Shown here in pieces: positions 22,755 to 31,448 of a DNA stretch of 44,003 bases. The stretch lies in NCBI GenBank assembly GCA_964345925.1, contig CAYFSP010000010.1, positions 1 to 44,003 on the forward strand, given 5' to 3'. The stretch is from Miniphocaeibacter sp964345925. GTDB taxonomy: Bacteria > Bacillota > Clostridia > Tissierellales > Peptoniphilaceae. The position numbers and the translations under genes are program-made. The stretch's first letter is position 1. Every line of letters starts with the position of its first letter. The notes below the pieces were generated by a model. It worked only from the letters and a program-made list of their open reading frames with translations. It was not told where the DNA came from and made no database searches.

Positions 22755-23663
22755 ATTAATAGATACAATAATTTAAGTGGTTACTTTAAAGATAAATATG
22801 GACAAAAAATATTGAAATTATCTTTAGATGGTGGTTTTTCTTGTCCAAACAGGGAAAATGGTTTAAATGGTTGTTTATTTTGTAGTGATGAAGGTTCAGG
22901 TGAGTTTGGAGGAAGTAGAAAGTTTTCCATTGAAGAACAGATTGTTGACCAAATGGATTTTTTATCTCATAAAAACAGATCAAATAAGTATATAGCCTAT
23001 TTTCAAAACTTTACAAACACTTATGATACAGTAGAAAATTTAAGAAAAAAGTATTATTTAGCATTAAATCATGATAAAATAATTGGATTGGCAATAGCAA
23101 CTCGTCCTGATTGTATTGATGATGAGATAATCGATTTACTTAAAGAAATAAGTGGAAAATATGAGTTATGGGTGGAGTTGGGTTTTCAAACAAGTAATGA
23201 GAAAACCGCTAATTTAATAAGAAGAGGGTATGAAAACAAAATATTTATAAATGCCTTTAAAAAATTGGATAAAGCTGGAATAAAGGTTGTTACACATTTG
23301 ATTTTTGGACTTCCAGAGGAAAATTATAATGATTGGATAAATTCTATTAATTTTATTTCTAAATTAAATATATGGGGAATAAAGTTTCATAATCTATTTA
23401 TCCAGTTTGATTCAGATATTTATGATTACTATTTGGAGAATAAATTTAAATTTATTTCAAAGGATGAATATGTAAATATAGTATGCGAAGCTATAAGATT
23501 GATTCCAAAAAATACAATAGTTCATAGATTAACAGGAGATGGTGATAAGTCAAAATTGTTTATGCCGAAATGGTCTATGGATAAATTATCGGTTATAAGT
23601 ACCATTCAAAGAGAATTAAAGATAAAAAATATATATCAAGGTGATAAAAACATCTATATTTAG
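22755..23663 (+). CDS. TIGR01212-type (YhcC-like) radical SAM protein with apparent AUU start
   Basis: Radical SAM protein. Iron-sulfur cysteines are in FSCPNRENGLNGCLFC, followed by SDEGSGEFGG; later blocks are NKYIAYFQNFTNTY, IATRPDCIDDEIIDLL, VELGFQTSNEKTANLIRRGY and THLIFGLPEENYNDW. The family normally begins M-N-R-Y ... Y-x-K-x-G-x-K-hydrophobic, and the frame upstream of the internal TTG 22812 codes for exactly that (INRYNNLSGYFKDKYGQKIL). No ATG, GTG or TTG exists between the in-frame stop at 22740 and 22812. AAAGGGG at 22741-22747 sits 7 bases before ATT 22755. I therefore place the start at AUU 22755, giving 302 residues. Starting at 22812 would remove 19 conserved residues. The biochemical reaction of this family is not settled to my knowledge. 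Confidence 0.8.
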   Translation: MNRYNNLSGYFKDKYGQKILKLSLDGGFSCPNRENGLNGCLFCSDEGSGEFGGSRKFSIEEQIVDQMDFLSHKNRSNKYIAYFQNFTNTYDTVENLRKKYYLALNHDKIIGLAIATRPDCIDDEIIDLLKEISGKYELWVELGFQTSNEKTANLIRRGYENKIFINAFKKLDKAGIKVVTHLIFGLPEENYNDWINSINFISKLNIWGIKFHNLFIQFDSDIYDYYLENKFKFISKDEYVNIVCEAIRLIPKNTIVHRLTGDGDKSKLFMPKWSMDKLSVISTIQRELKIKNIYQGDKNIYI

Positions 23664-23680
23664 TTGATAAGGGGGAAAAT

Positions 23681-26600
23681 ATGCAGCTACATATGGGATT
23701 AGACGTAGGATCTACTACGGTAAAATTAGTAATAATAGATGAAGATAACAATATTAAATATTCCGTTTATAAAAGACATAAGTCAAATGTGGAAGAAACT
23801 GTAAAAAATGTAATAGAAGAAGCTTATAGAGAATTTTCAGATGATGATATTACAATTATGGTAACCGGTTCAGGTGGAATGTTTGTAGAAAAATATTGGG
23901 GAATAAATTTTATACAAGAAGTTGTATCAGGCACTACGGCGATTAAGGAATTGATTCCTGAAACAGATGTAGCCATTGAATTAGGTGGAGAGGATAGTAA
24001 GATAACATATATTACTGGATCAGTTGAACAGAGAATGAACTCCATTTGTGCAGGTGGAACAGGTGCGTTTATAGATCAGATGAGCTCTTTAATTGAAACT
24101 GATGCATCTGGTTTAAACGATTTAGCAAAGAATTATAAAAAAATATTTCCAATTGCCTCAAGATGTGGAGTTTTTGCAAAAACAGATATACAGGCGTTAA
24201 TAAATCAAGGTGCATCTAAAGAGGATATTGCAGTTTCAGTATTTCAGTCTGTAGTAAATCAAACTATTTCAAATTTGGCATGTGGTAGACCTATAAGAGG
24301 TAATATTGCATTACTTGGAGGACCTTTACATTTCCTTTCTGAATTGTCAAACAGATTTATGGAAACTTTGGGCCAGGAAGAAAATATTTTTATAATTCCT
24401 GAAAATTCTCAGGTTTTTGTTGCATTAGGTGCTGCTATAGCTTCAAAGGAATTGAAATTTGTAAAATTTAAGGAAATAATAGAAAAAATAAATACTGAAA
24501 CTAAAATTGAAATAGATGAAGGAAATATTTTAGAACCTTTGTTTAGTAATGAAGAAGAAATTTTAGAGTTTAAGAAAATACATAAAAACGATAAAGAACA
24601 TTATAAAAAATTAGAGGATTATGAAGGTGATTGCTACTTAGGAATAGATGCTGGTTCCACCACTTCAAAAGTCGTATTAATAGATGAAGATGACAATATT
24701 TTATACACACATTATGCAAATAACTATGGTAAGCCGTTGGAGCTTGTAATAGAGGTTTTAAAGGAAATATATTCTAAATTAAATAAAAATGCAAAAATAG
24801 TTTCATCTGGAATTACAGGTTATGGAGAGGACTTTATTAAGGCGGCTATTGGTGTAGACGTTGGTGAAGTTGAAACCATAGCCCATTATACAGCTGCAAA
24901 ATACTTTGATCCAGATGTAGATTTTATTTTGGATATAGGTGGACAGGATATGAAGGCTATGCATATTTCTGATGGCATAATAGACTCTATTCAATTAAAT
25001 GAAGCATGTTCTTCAGGATGTGGATCCTTTATAGAAACTTTTGCAAAATCCTTAGGATTATCAGTTGTAGAATTTCAGGAAGAGGCTTTAAAGTCAACCC
25101 ATCCAGTGGATTTAGGTTCAAGATGTACTGTATTTATGAACTCTAAGGTTAAACAAGCTCAAAAAGAGGGGGCAACAGTAGCAGATATTGCAGCAGGACT
25201 TTGTTATTCCGTTATAAAAAATGCAATACAAAAGGTAATAAAGGTTAGAGATCCAGAAAAATTAGGCGAGAATATAGTAGTTCAAGGTGGTACTTTCTAT
25301 GGCGATGCTATTCTTAGATCCTTTGAGAAAATTACGGGAAGAACTCCAATAAGACCGAGTATTGCAGGACTTATGGGCGCTATGGGAATGGCTCTAATCG
25401 CCAAGGATAAGTCAACGGGAGTATCGACTTTAGCAGATGAAAAATTTATTGATGATTTTTCCTACACTCAAAAACAGACAAATTGTAGATTATGTACAAA
25501 TCAATGTACATTGAATATAAATATATTTTCAAATGGTAAAAAGTTTATAACTGGAAATAGATGTGAAAGAGGAGCGGGAGTAAAAATTTCAGAAGAGGAT
25601 AAATTGCCAAACCTTTATGAGTATAAATACGATAGGCTTTTCAATTACTATGAAAGCCTTTCACCAGAAAAGGCTATAAAGGGAAGGGTTGGCATACCTA
25701 GAGTTTTAAATATATATGAAAACTATCCAATTTGGCATACTTTTTTTACATCATTAGGATATGAAGTTATTTTATCAGATGTATCTAGTAGGGAAATATA
25801 TGAAAAGGGTATAGATTCAATTACGAGTGAAACAGCATGTTACCCTGCTAAGATGGTTCATGGTCATATTGAAAACCTAATTGAAAAGGGTGTAGATATG
25901 ATATTTTATCCTTCAATATTTTATGAGAAACAGGAATATGAAAATGTTGACAATAATATTAACTGTCCAGTTGTTACAGGATATCCAGAAGTAATAAAAA
26001 ATAATTTAGAAAATTTAGAAAATAATAATATAAAATTTAAGAATCCATTTTTATCCTTACAAAATAAGGAAAAACTAGCAAAAAGGTTAATTGAAGAGTT
26101 AGAGGATGAGAATTTATCAAAGAAAGCTATTATAAATGCATTAGATAAAGCGTGGATTGAATTTGATAATTTCAGAGAAGATATACAAAAAGAAGGAAAA
26201 AGATCTTTAGAATATATAAGAGAAAACAATTTAAAGGCCATTGTATTAGCAGGTAGACCTTACCATATTGATCCAGGTATTAACCATGGAATTCCAGAGC
26301 TAATACTTTCATTAGGGTGGGCTGTACTGTCAGAAGATAGTATTTTAACATATGAAGATGATATTAAGGGAGACCTAAGGGTTTTGGACCAATGGGTTTA
26401 CCATTCAAGGCTTTATAGAGCAGCCAATGTTGTTGGAAGAAGTGAAGATTTGGAACTTGTACAGTTAAACTCCTTTGGTTGTGGAATTGATGCAGTTACA
26501 ACAGATCAAGTAAATGAAATACTTAAAAATTTAGGCAAGATATATACTGTAATTAAAATTGATGAAGTTTCTAACCTAGGTGCTATAAAGATTAGATTAC

Positions 26601-27907
26601 GATCTCTTACACAGGCCTTAAAGGACAGAAAGTTTAGAAAGCCTATTAAAACTGAACTTGTTAAGAAGGTTTCATTTACAAAAGAGATGAAAAAAAACCA
26701 TACTATACTTGCGCCTCAAATGGCACCAGATCATTTTGAAATTATGCAGTCAGCCTTAGAGGCAGAAGGTTATAAATTTGAATTCTTGGAAACGGTAGAT
26801 TCTAAAGTAATAGATGAGGGTTTAAAATATGTAAATAATGATTCCTGCTACCCTTCAATAACAGTAGTTGGACAGATGATGGAAGCAGTTAACTCTGGAA
26901 AGTATGATACGGACAATCTATCCTTATTAATGACTCAAACAGGAGGAGCATGTAGAGCTTCTAACTATGTTGGATATATAAGAAAGGCTTTAGAGGAAGC
27001 AGGCTATCCAAATATACCAGTAATAGCATTATCTGCTCAAGGAATTGAAACAAATCCTGGTTTTAATATAACTTTTAAATTGGGACATAATTTGATTATC
27101 AGTATTTTATATGGTGATTTAATTATGAGACTATCAAATGCAACAAGACCATATGAAGTTGAAAAGGGCAGAACTGATAAATTAAAAAAATATTGGATAG
27201 AAAAATGCAGAGAGGATATTAAGCGTAATAAAACATCTATATTCAAAAGAAATGTTAAAAGTATAATCTCGGATTTTTCAAATATAGAAGTTGAGGAAAA
27301 AAACATTCCTAAAGTTGGAATAGTAGGTGAAATACTTGTAAAATATTTACCTGAAGCCAATAATAATCTTCAAGAGATTTTAGAAAATGAAGGAACAGAA
27401 GTTGTTCTACCGGATTTGACGGACTTTTTATTATACTGTTTAAGAAATGGACATCATAAAAATAAATTACTTTCTAAAGGAAAAATAGGGAGTATTGTTT
27501 CAAATGCTGGAGTTAAATATATTGAATACTATAGAGAGTATATAAGAAAAGAATTAAGTAAATCTAAATATCATGCTCCTTTATATATTACTGATTTAGA
27601 AGAAAAAGCTGAAACTATTGTATCTCTAGGTAATGAATATGGAGAAGGATGGCTTCTAACTGCAGAGATGTTAGAATTAATAGAGGATGGGGCAAATAAT
27701 ATTGTCTGTATTCAACCGTTTGGATGTCTTCCAAATCATATTACAGGAAAAGGCGTAATTAAAAAAATTAGAGAGTTTCATCCAGAGTCCAATATAATTC
27801 CAATTGATTATGATCCAGGTGCTAGTGAAGTAAATCAAGTTAATAGAATAAAACTAATGCTATCTCAAGCGAGACAAATTGAAAAAGACAAATTAAAATT
27901 AAATTAA
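23681..27907 (+). CDS. Large acyl-CoA dehydratase activase-related protein
   Basis: 1408 residues of the 2-hydroxyglutaryl-CoA dehydratase activator (BcrA/BadF/BadG/HgdC) superfamily in its large fused form. Two ASKHA ATPase domains occupy about residues 1-270 and 315-580, beginning LDVGSTTVKLVIID and LGIDAGSTTSKVVLID. Each has a Cys for a shared 4Fe-4S cluster: NSICAGGTGAFID and NEACSSGCGSFIE. Next is a cysteine-containing linker (TNCRLCTNQCTLNI), then a domain resembling the activase-associated DUF2229 and a dehydratase-subunit-like C-terminal part (LAGRPYHIDPGINHGIPELI, LMTQTGGACRASNYVGYIRK, IQPFGCLPNHITGKG). The usual activator couples ATP hydrolysis to one-electron transfer. The substrate of the large form is not established. 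It starts 17 bases after the radical SAM gene behind AAGGGGG, probably in the same operon. Confidence 0.85.
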   Translation: MQLHMGLDVGSTTVKLVIIDEDNNIKYSVYKRHKSNVEETVKNVIEEAYREFSDDDITIMVTGSGGMFVEKYWGINFIQEVVSGTTAIKELIPETDVAIELGGEDSKITYITGSVEQRMNSICAGGTGAFIDQMSSLIETDASGLNDLAKNYKKIFPIASRCGVFAKTDIQALINQGASKEDIAVSVFQSVVNQTISNLACGRPIRGNIALLGGPLHFLSELSNRFMETLGQEENIFIIPENSQVFVALGAAIASKELKFVKFKEIIEKINTETKIEIDEGNILEPLFSNEEEILEFKKIHKNDKEHYKKLEDYEGDCYLGIDAGSTTSKVVLIDEDDNILYTHYANNYGKPLELVIEVLKEIYSKLNKNAKIVSSGITGYGEDFIKAAIGVDVGEVETIAHYTAAKYFDPDVDFILDIGGQDMKAMHISDGIIDSIQLNEACSSGCGSFIETFAKSLGLSVVEFQEEALKSTHPVDLGSRCTVFMNSKVKQAQKEGATVADIAAGLCYSVIKNAIQKVIKVRDPEKLGENIVVQGGTFYGDAILRSFEKITGRTPIRPSIAGLMGAMGMALIAKDKSTGVSTLADEKFIDDFSYTQKQTNCRLCTNQCTLNINIFSNGKKFITGNRCERGAGVKISEEDKLPNLYEYKYDRLFNYYESLSPEKAIKGRVGIPRVLNIYENYPIWHTFFTSLGYEVILSDVSSREIYEKGIDSITSETACYPAKMVHGHIENLIEKGVDMIFYPSIFYEKQEYENVDNNINCPVVTGYPEVIKNNLENLENNNIKFKNPFLSLQNKEKLAKRLIEELEDENLSKKAIINALDKAWIEFDNFREDIQKEGKRSLEYIRENNLKAIVLAGRPYHIDPGINHGIPELILSLGWAVLSEDSILTYEDDIKGDLRVLDQWVYHSRLYRAANVVGRSEDLELVQLNSFGCGIDAVTTDQVNEILKNLGKIYTVIKIDEVSNLGAIKIRLRSLTQALKDRKFRKPIKTELVKKVSFTKEMKKNHTILAPQMAPDHFEIMQSALEAEGYKFEFLETVDSKVIDEGLKYVNNDSCYPSITVVGQMMEAVNSGKYDTDNLSLLMTQTGGACRASNYVGYIRKALEEAGYPNIPVIALSAQGIETNPGFNITFKLGHNLIISILYGDLIMRLSNATRPYEVEKGRTDKLKKYWIEKCREDIKRNKTSIFKRNVKSIISDFSNIEVEEKNIPKVGIVGEILVKYLPEANNNLQEILENEGTEVVLPDLTDFLLYCLRNGHHKNKLLSKGKIGSIVSNAGVKYIEYYREYIRKELSKSKYHAPLYITDLEEKAETIVSLGNEYGEGWLLTAEMLELIEDGANNIVCIQPFGCLPNHITGKGVIKKIREFHPESNIIPIDYDPGASEVNQVNRIKLMLSQARQIEKDKLKLN

Positions 27908-27941
27908 ATTTTAAAATAATATAGTTAAATAGTTTGTAATG

Positions 27942-27980
27942 AGCTAGAAAGTTTTTAATAAGGACTTTCTAGCTATTTTT
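27942..27980 (+). terminator. Intrinsic terminator after activase
   Basis: Perfect 11-bp stem AGCTAGAAAGT (27942-27952) / ACTTTCTAGCT (27964-27974) followed by a T-rich tract. Confidence 0.85.
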
Positions 27981-28090
27981 TATTACATTATTTTATTCGA
28001 TATAGGCCAGCTTATTTTGAAAGGATTTCAATGATTTTATAAGGAGATACTTCTGTGTAGGATTTCGTTGTAACTCATGATAATTTCTAT

Positions 28091-28135
28091 CTGTTTGAAA
28101 ATTTACGAATTTGATTCGTCTTGCAGGTCAAACAG
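28091..28135 (+). other. Nested inverted repeats in the 319-base gap before DUF4275-like gene
   Basis: CTGTTTG (28091-28097) pairs with CAAACAG (28129-28135) and encloses a second perfect pair ACGAAT (28105-28110) / ATTCGT (28114-28119). The rest of the gap 27981-28226 holds an AAGGAGA at about 28040 followed by no open frame, and a TATAAT/TATACT-rich stretch near 28165-28175 that may be a promoter. This could be a folded leader RNA or the trace of a lost gene; I recognise no known RNA family. Confidence 0.3.
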
Positions 28136-28226
28136 TTGTATAATTCTTAATTTGCTTTTGAATATAATATACTGTACTATTATTTTGAATAAAATCTCTA
28201 TTATTAACAAAGTAGGAGGAAATCTT

Positions 28227-28664
28227 ATGAATAATAATGAAAGCGTGTTATCTTTTTTGAGCAAAGAAGGGTATACTTTTGAAAAATTAAATATAAAACA
28301 AATAACGGAGTTTAAAAGAAAATGGTTACAGAGTTTTGTCCCAAAGAATAAAATAGATTTTGGCATTAAAAGTTTTTGTATAGATGAAGGCGGATTTTTA
28401 TGGCATGCTTTTAGCTACGAAATTCTCAATGCATTAAAAGAAAATAGTGCAAGAATACACTTTAAATCAATACCAAAAAAAGAGGCGTATTTATTAGATA
28501 GCATCTCAAATGAGTTATATTATATTTCTGATTTAAGTAATTTTGATGTAGACTTACTGGATTTAGAAAATGACGTTGTTGTAACTTCAAAAGATTTTAC
28601 TTGGACATATGCTAAAACCCATGAAGAAAACCTTGCACCATATTTTTATAAGAAGGTTGACTAA
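28227..28664 (+). CDS. DUF4275-like protein
   Basis: 145-residue soluble protein. It resembles the DUF4275 family (function unknown): KRKWLQSFVPKNK, then the characteristic aromatic block GGFLWHAFSYEIL, a helix LKENSARIHFKSI, a strand YYISD and the end segment DFTWTYAKTHEENLAPYFYKK. ATG 28227 has a perfect AGGAGG ribosome-binding site; the frame is open farther upstream but without a comparable site. The gene stands alone. Confidence 0.65.
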   Translation: MNNNESVLSFLSKEGYTFEKLNIKQITEFKRKWLQSFVPKNKIDFGIKSFCIDEGGFLWHAFSYEILNALKENSARIHFKSIPKKEAYLLDSISNELYYISDLSNFDVDLLDLENDVVVTSKDFTWTYAKTHEENLAPYFYKKVD

Positions 28665-28796
28665 TTGAAAAATAGTTAGATTTTCTTAATATAGTGTATT
28701 GAATTTTGTTGAAGAGCATGAGAAATAAAGTATGAAGTTGAATTAATAAATATGGCAGACTGGACTAAAAATAGTTTTTAATTGTAGGATTAAAGT

Positions 28797-29150
28797 ATGA
28801 TACCAATAGTGTTACCTGAGGGATTAAAAAAAGAAGTGAAGAAAAATTTGAAGTCAAAAGCATATACACAAAAAGAAGTGGATATATTATATCAACAAAT
28901 TTTAAGTGATAATCAAACTGCAAGGAAAGGTTGGAAAGTAGCATCATATACTGTAATAGGAATAATGACTATGTTTTTTATTATATCATTCTCTAAAATT
29001 ATGGAGAGTAGCATAATATTATATACCTTAATTATAATTTCTATTATAATGATTTTTATTTTGCTTTTTATTAAATTCATATATGTTGATAGAATTAAAA
29101 GACAATTTTTAAAATATGTAAAATTAGGTGGTTATATACTAGATAAATAG
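28797..29150 (+). CDS. Small two-helix membrane protein
   Basis: 117 residues, not recognised. A soluble helical N-terminus (residues 1-45, rich in Lys, with VDILYQQILSDNQTARKGW) is followed by two hydrophobic segments, VASYTVIGIMTMFFIISF and IILYTLIIISIIMIFILLFI. A basic stretch (YVDRIKRQFLKYVK) then reads as cytoplasmic. The ribosome-binding site is modest (AGGATT). The base composition matches its neighbours. No function is proposed. Confidence 0.55.
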   Translation: MIPIVLPEGLKKEVKKNLKSKAYTQKEVDILYQQILSDNQTARKGWKVASYTVIGIMTMFFIISFSKIMESSIILYTLIIISIIMIFILLFIKFIYVDRIKRQFLKYVKLGGYILDK

Positions 29151-29234
29151 ATTTTCTGATAATAAGTAAATATAATTATTTATTATCATATATATTATGT
29201 AATGGTATGGATTTTAAAACAAATATGATTTTCT

Positions 29235-29263
29235 TTGATATTAAAGCGTTTCAGTGATATAAT
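29235..29263 (+). promoter_or_regulatory. Promoter of first LCP gene
   Basis: TTGATA (29235-29240), 17-base spacer, TATAAT (29258-29263), with an extended -10 TGA before it. The same arrangement precedes the second LCP gene. Confidence 0.75.
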
Positions 29264-29297
29264 ATTCTAAAATTATTCTTTAATCCTTGGAGGAAAA

Positions 29298-30296
29298 ATG
29301 AAAAAAAAATCGATAGTAATTTTTTTTGTATCATTACTTATTTTTGGGGCAACTTACTTTGTAGTTGAACAGGTAATGGGTATAACAATTGCTTCTACTA
29401 TAAAATTAAAAGATGAAGATTTAGGCAAAGGTAATATAATTGAGAGAAGAGCAGAAGGAGAGCTTCTCTTTTTACTTGTAGGGGTTGATGAAAATCCAGA
29501 TGTTGAAGGCAAAGCAAAAGTTACTAATGTTCGAACTGATACTATGATAATAACGAAAGTTAATTTTGATGAAGGTACAATTGATTTAGTTTCCATACCA
29601 AGAGATAGTCAAGTAATATTCGATGGAAGAAAAATGAAGATAACTGAAGTACATTCTTCTTATGGTATAACGGGAACTATGAAAGCTGCAAGGGAGTTGA
29701 CAGGACTTGATATAGACTACTACATGAGTGTGGATTTTAATGCTGTAAAAAAACTTGTAGATGCAGTAGGTGGAGTGGAAATAGATATTCCATATAAATT
29801 AGACGAGCCTCAACTAAATGTATATATTCCTTCTGGAAAATCTGTTGTAGATGGTAATAATGCTCTCTACTTTGTTAGAGCTAGAGATAAATTGCCAACA
29901 GGAACGGATATTGAAAGAATGAAAAATCAACAGTATTTTCTAGGTCAGTTGATGGATGCAGTATTAAAACCATCAAATATATTAAAAATTGGAGAAATTC
30001 TAGACGTTTTCAAAGAGAATGTAAAATTTAGTTTTGATATTTCAGATCTTGGAAATCTAGCATTGACTGCAAGTAGGTTTAATAGTGATAAGATGTTTAC
30101 TCAAACATTGGAATGGTATGACAAGGATGAGTACCCTAATGGTAAAAAAATCTCCTATGTTATTGTAAAGGAAAAAGAGATGAATGAACTATTTTCTAAA
30201 AGGTTTAGAAACTACTTTATAGATGAATCTATGATAGATGATTATAAGAATGATGAAAACGCAAATATGAATACTGATATAAATATAAATAATTAA
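29298..30296 (+). CDS. LytR-CpsA-Psr family protein, copy 1
   Basis: 332 residues: one N-terminal membrane helix (residues 5-22) and an extracellular LCP domain. LCP enzymes transfer lipid-linked polymers (teichoic acids, capsule) to peptidoglycan. Family motifs are FLLVGVDENPD, the phosphate-handling Asp-Arg set VRTDTMIITKVN and SIPRDSQV, YYMSVDFNAVKKLVDAVGGVEIDI and the loop YFVRARDKLPTGTDIERMKNQQYFL. A low-complexity Asn/Asp tail ends the protein. It is followed after 149 bases by a close paralog with its own promoter. Nearby glycosyltransferases at 34-39 kb could make the polymer. Ribosome-binding site CTTGGAGG. Confidence 0.9.
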   Translation: MKKKSIVIFFVSLLIFGATYFVVEQVMGITIASTIKLKDEDLGKGNIIERRAEGELLFLLVGVDENPDVEGKAKVTNVRTDTMIITKVNFDEGTIDLVSIPRDSQVIFDGRKMKITEVHSSYGITGTMKAARELTGLDIDYYMSVDFNAVKKLVDAVGGVEIDIPYKLDEPQLNVYIPSGKSVVDGNNALYFVRARDKLPTGTDIERMKNQQYFLGQLMDAVLKPSNILKIGEILDVFKENVKFSFDISDLGNLALTASRFNSDKMFTQTLEWYDKDEYPNGKKISYVIVKEKEMNELFSKRFRNYFIDESMIDDYKNDENANMNTDININN

Positions 30297-30327
30297 AATA
30301 TAATATTACAATTGTAAAGATTTTGTA

Positions 30328-30374
30328 GACAATGAGTTAATTATAAACCTTGTAATTCTCTCATTGTCTTTTTT
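30328..30374 (+). terminator. Intrinsic terminator between the LCP genes
   Basis: GACAATGAG (30328-30336) pairs with CTCATTGTC (30360-30368), loop 23 bases, then six Ts. It makes the two LCP genes separate transcription units. Confidence 0.7.
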
Positions 30375-30382
30375 AATCTTTT

Positions 30383-30411
30383 TTGATATAAAAGTAGTTC
30401 GGTGATATAAT
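30383..30411 (+). promoter_or_regulatory. Promoter of second LCP gene
   Basis: TTGATA (30383-30388), 17-base spacer, TATAAT (30406-30411), again with TGA before the -10. The element and the following CTTGGAGGAAAAATG are near copies of those of the first LCP gene. Confidence 0.75.
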
Positions 30412-30445
30412 ATTTAAGAATTATTTTATAACCCTTGGAGGAAAA

Positions 30446-31420
30446 ATGAAAATAAGAACGGTAGTAATATTTTTTGTGTCTTTACTTGTTTTTGGGGCAG
30501 CTTACTTTGTTGTTGACCAAGTTATGGATATAAAAATGGCATCGACGATAAAATTAAAAGATGAAGATTTAGGTGAAGGAAATACAATAGATCAAAGAGT
30601 AGGTGGAGAGCTTGTTTTTTTATTAGTAGGTATTGATGAAAATCCTGATGAAGTTGGAGAAGCTAAGACGACACATGTAAGAACTGATACTATGATGATT
30701 GTGAAAGTAAATTTCAATAATGGTACAGTAGATTTGGTTTCCATACCTAGGGATTCACAAGTTCTATATAATGGAAATAAGATAAAGATAAATGCAGCAC
30801 ATGCTATAGATGGAATAACAGGAGCTATGAGAGCAGCAAGGGAATTGACGGGTTTGGATATAGATTATTATATGAGTGTGGATTTTGACGCTGTTACAAA
30901 TATTGTAGATGCAATAGGCGGTGTTGAAATAGATATACCATATAAATTGGAGGAACCACAATTAGATGTATATATTCCTTCAGGAAAGTCTGTTGTAGAT
31001 GGTAACAATGCTATGTACTTTGTAAGGGCAAGAAGCAAGTTGAAATCTGGCTCTGATATTGAGAGAATGCAAAATCAACAGTATTTTTTAGGTCAGTTGA
31101 TGGATGCGGTATTACAACCGTCAAATATATTAAAAATAGGTGATATTCTAGACGTATTTAAAAAGAATGTAAAATTCAGTTTCGATATTTCAGATTTGGG
31201 AAATATTGCTTTAACTGCAAGTAAATTTAGTAAGGATAAGATGACAAATCATACATTGGAAGGTACAACGGGAGATGAATACCCAGGTGGAGTAAAGACA
31301 AATTATTATTATGTAGATAAAAATAAAATGAATAAGTATTTTTCAGAACATTTCAGAGAATATTTTGAAGATGAAAGTATGATAGATAATTACAAAAACA
31401 ATGGTAATTATAATAAATGA
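30446..31420 (+). CDS. LytR-CpsA-Psr family protein, copy 2
   Basis: 324 residues, co-linear with the upstream LCP protein from the signal-anchor helix to the last motif. Shared runs include ASTIKLKDEDLG, VSIPRDSQV, ARELTGLDIDYYMSVDF and QQYFLGQLMDAVL. Differences concentrate around residues 105-120 and the C-terminal 40 residues. All LCP motifs are kept (VRTDTMMIVKVN, IPRDSQV, YFVRARSKLKSGSDIERMQNQQ), so both copies are probably active. Duplicated LCP enzymes often differ in the polymer they attach (known). The second ends 28 bases before fni. Confidence 0.9.
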   Translation: MKIRTVVIFFVSLLVFGAAYFVVDQVMDIKMASTIKLKDEDLGEGNTIDQRVGGELVFLLVGIDENPDEVGEAKTTHVRTDTMMIVKVNFNNGTVDLVSIPRDSQVLYNGNKIKINAAHAIDGITGAMRAARELTGLDIDYYMSVDFDAVTNIVDAIGGVEIDIPYKLEEPQLDVYIPSGKSVVDGNNAMYFVRARSKLKSGSDIERMQNQQYFLGQLMDAVLQPSNILKIGDILDVFKKNVKFSFDISDLGNIALTASKFSKDKMTNHTLEGTTGDEYPGGVKTNYYYVDKNKMNKYFSEHFREYFEDESMIDNYKNNGNYNK

Positions 31421-31448
31421 TGAGCTTATGGATAAAATAGGTGAATAA

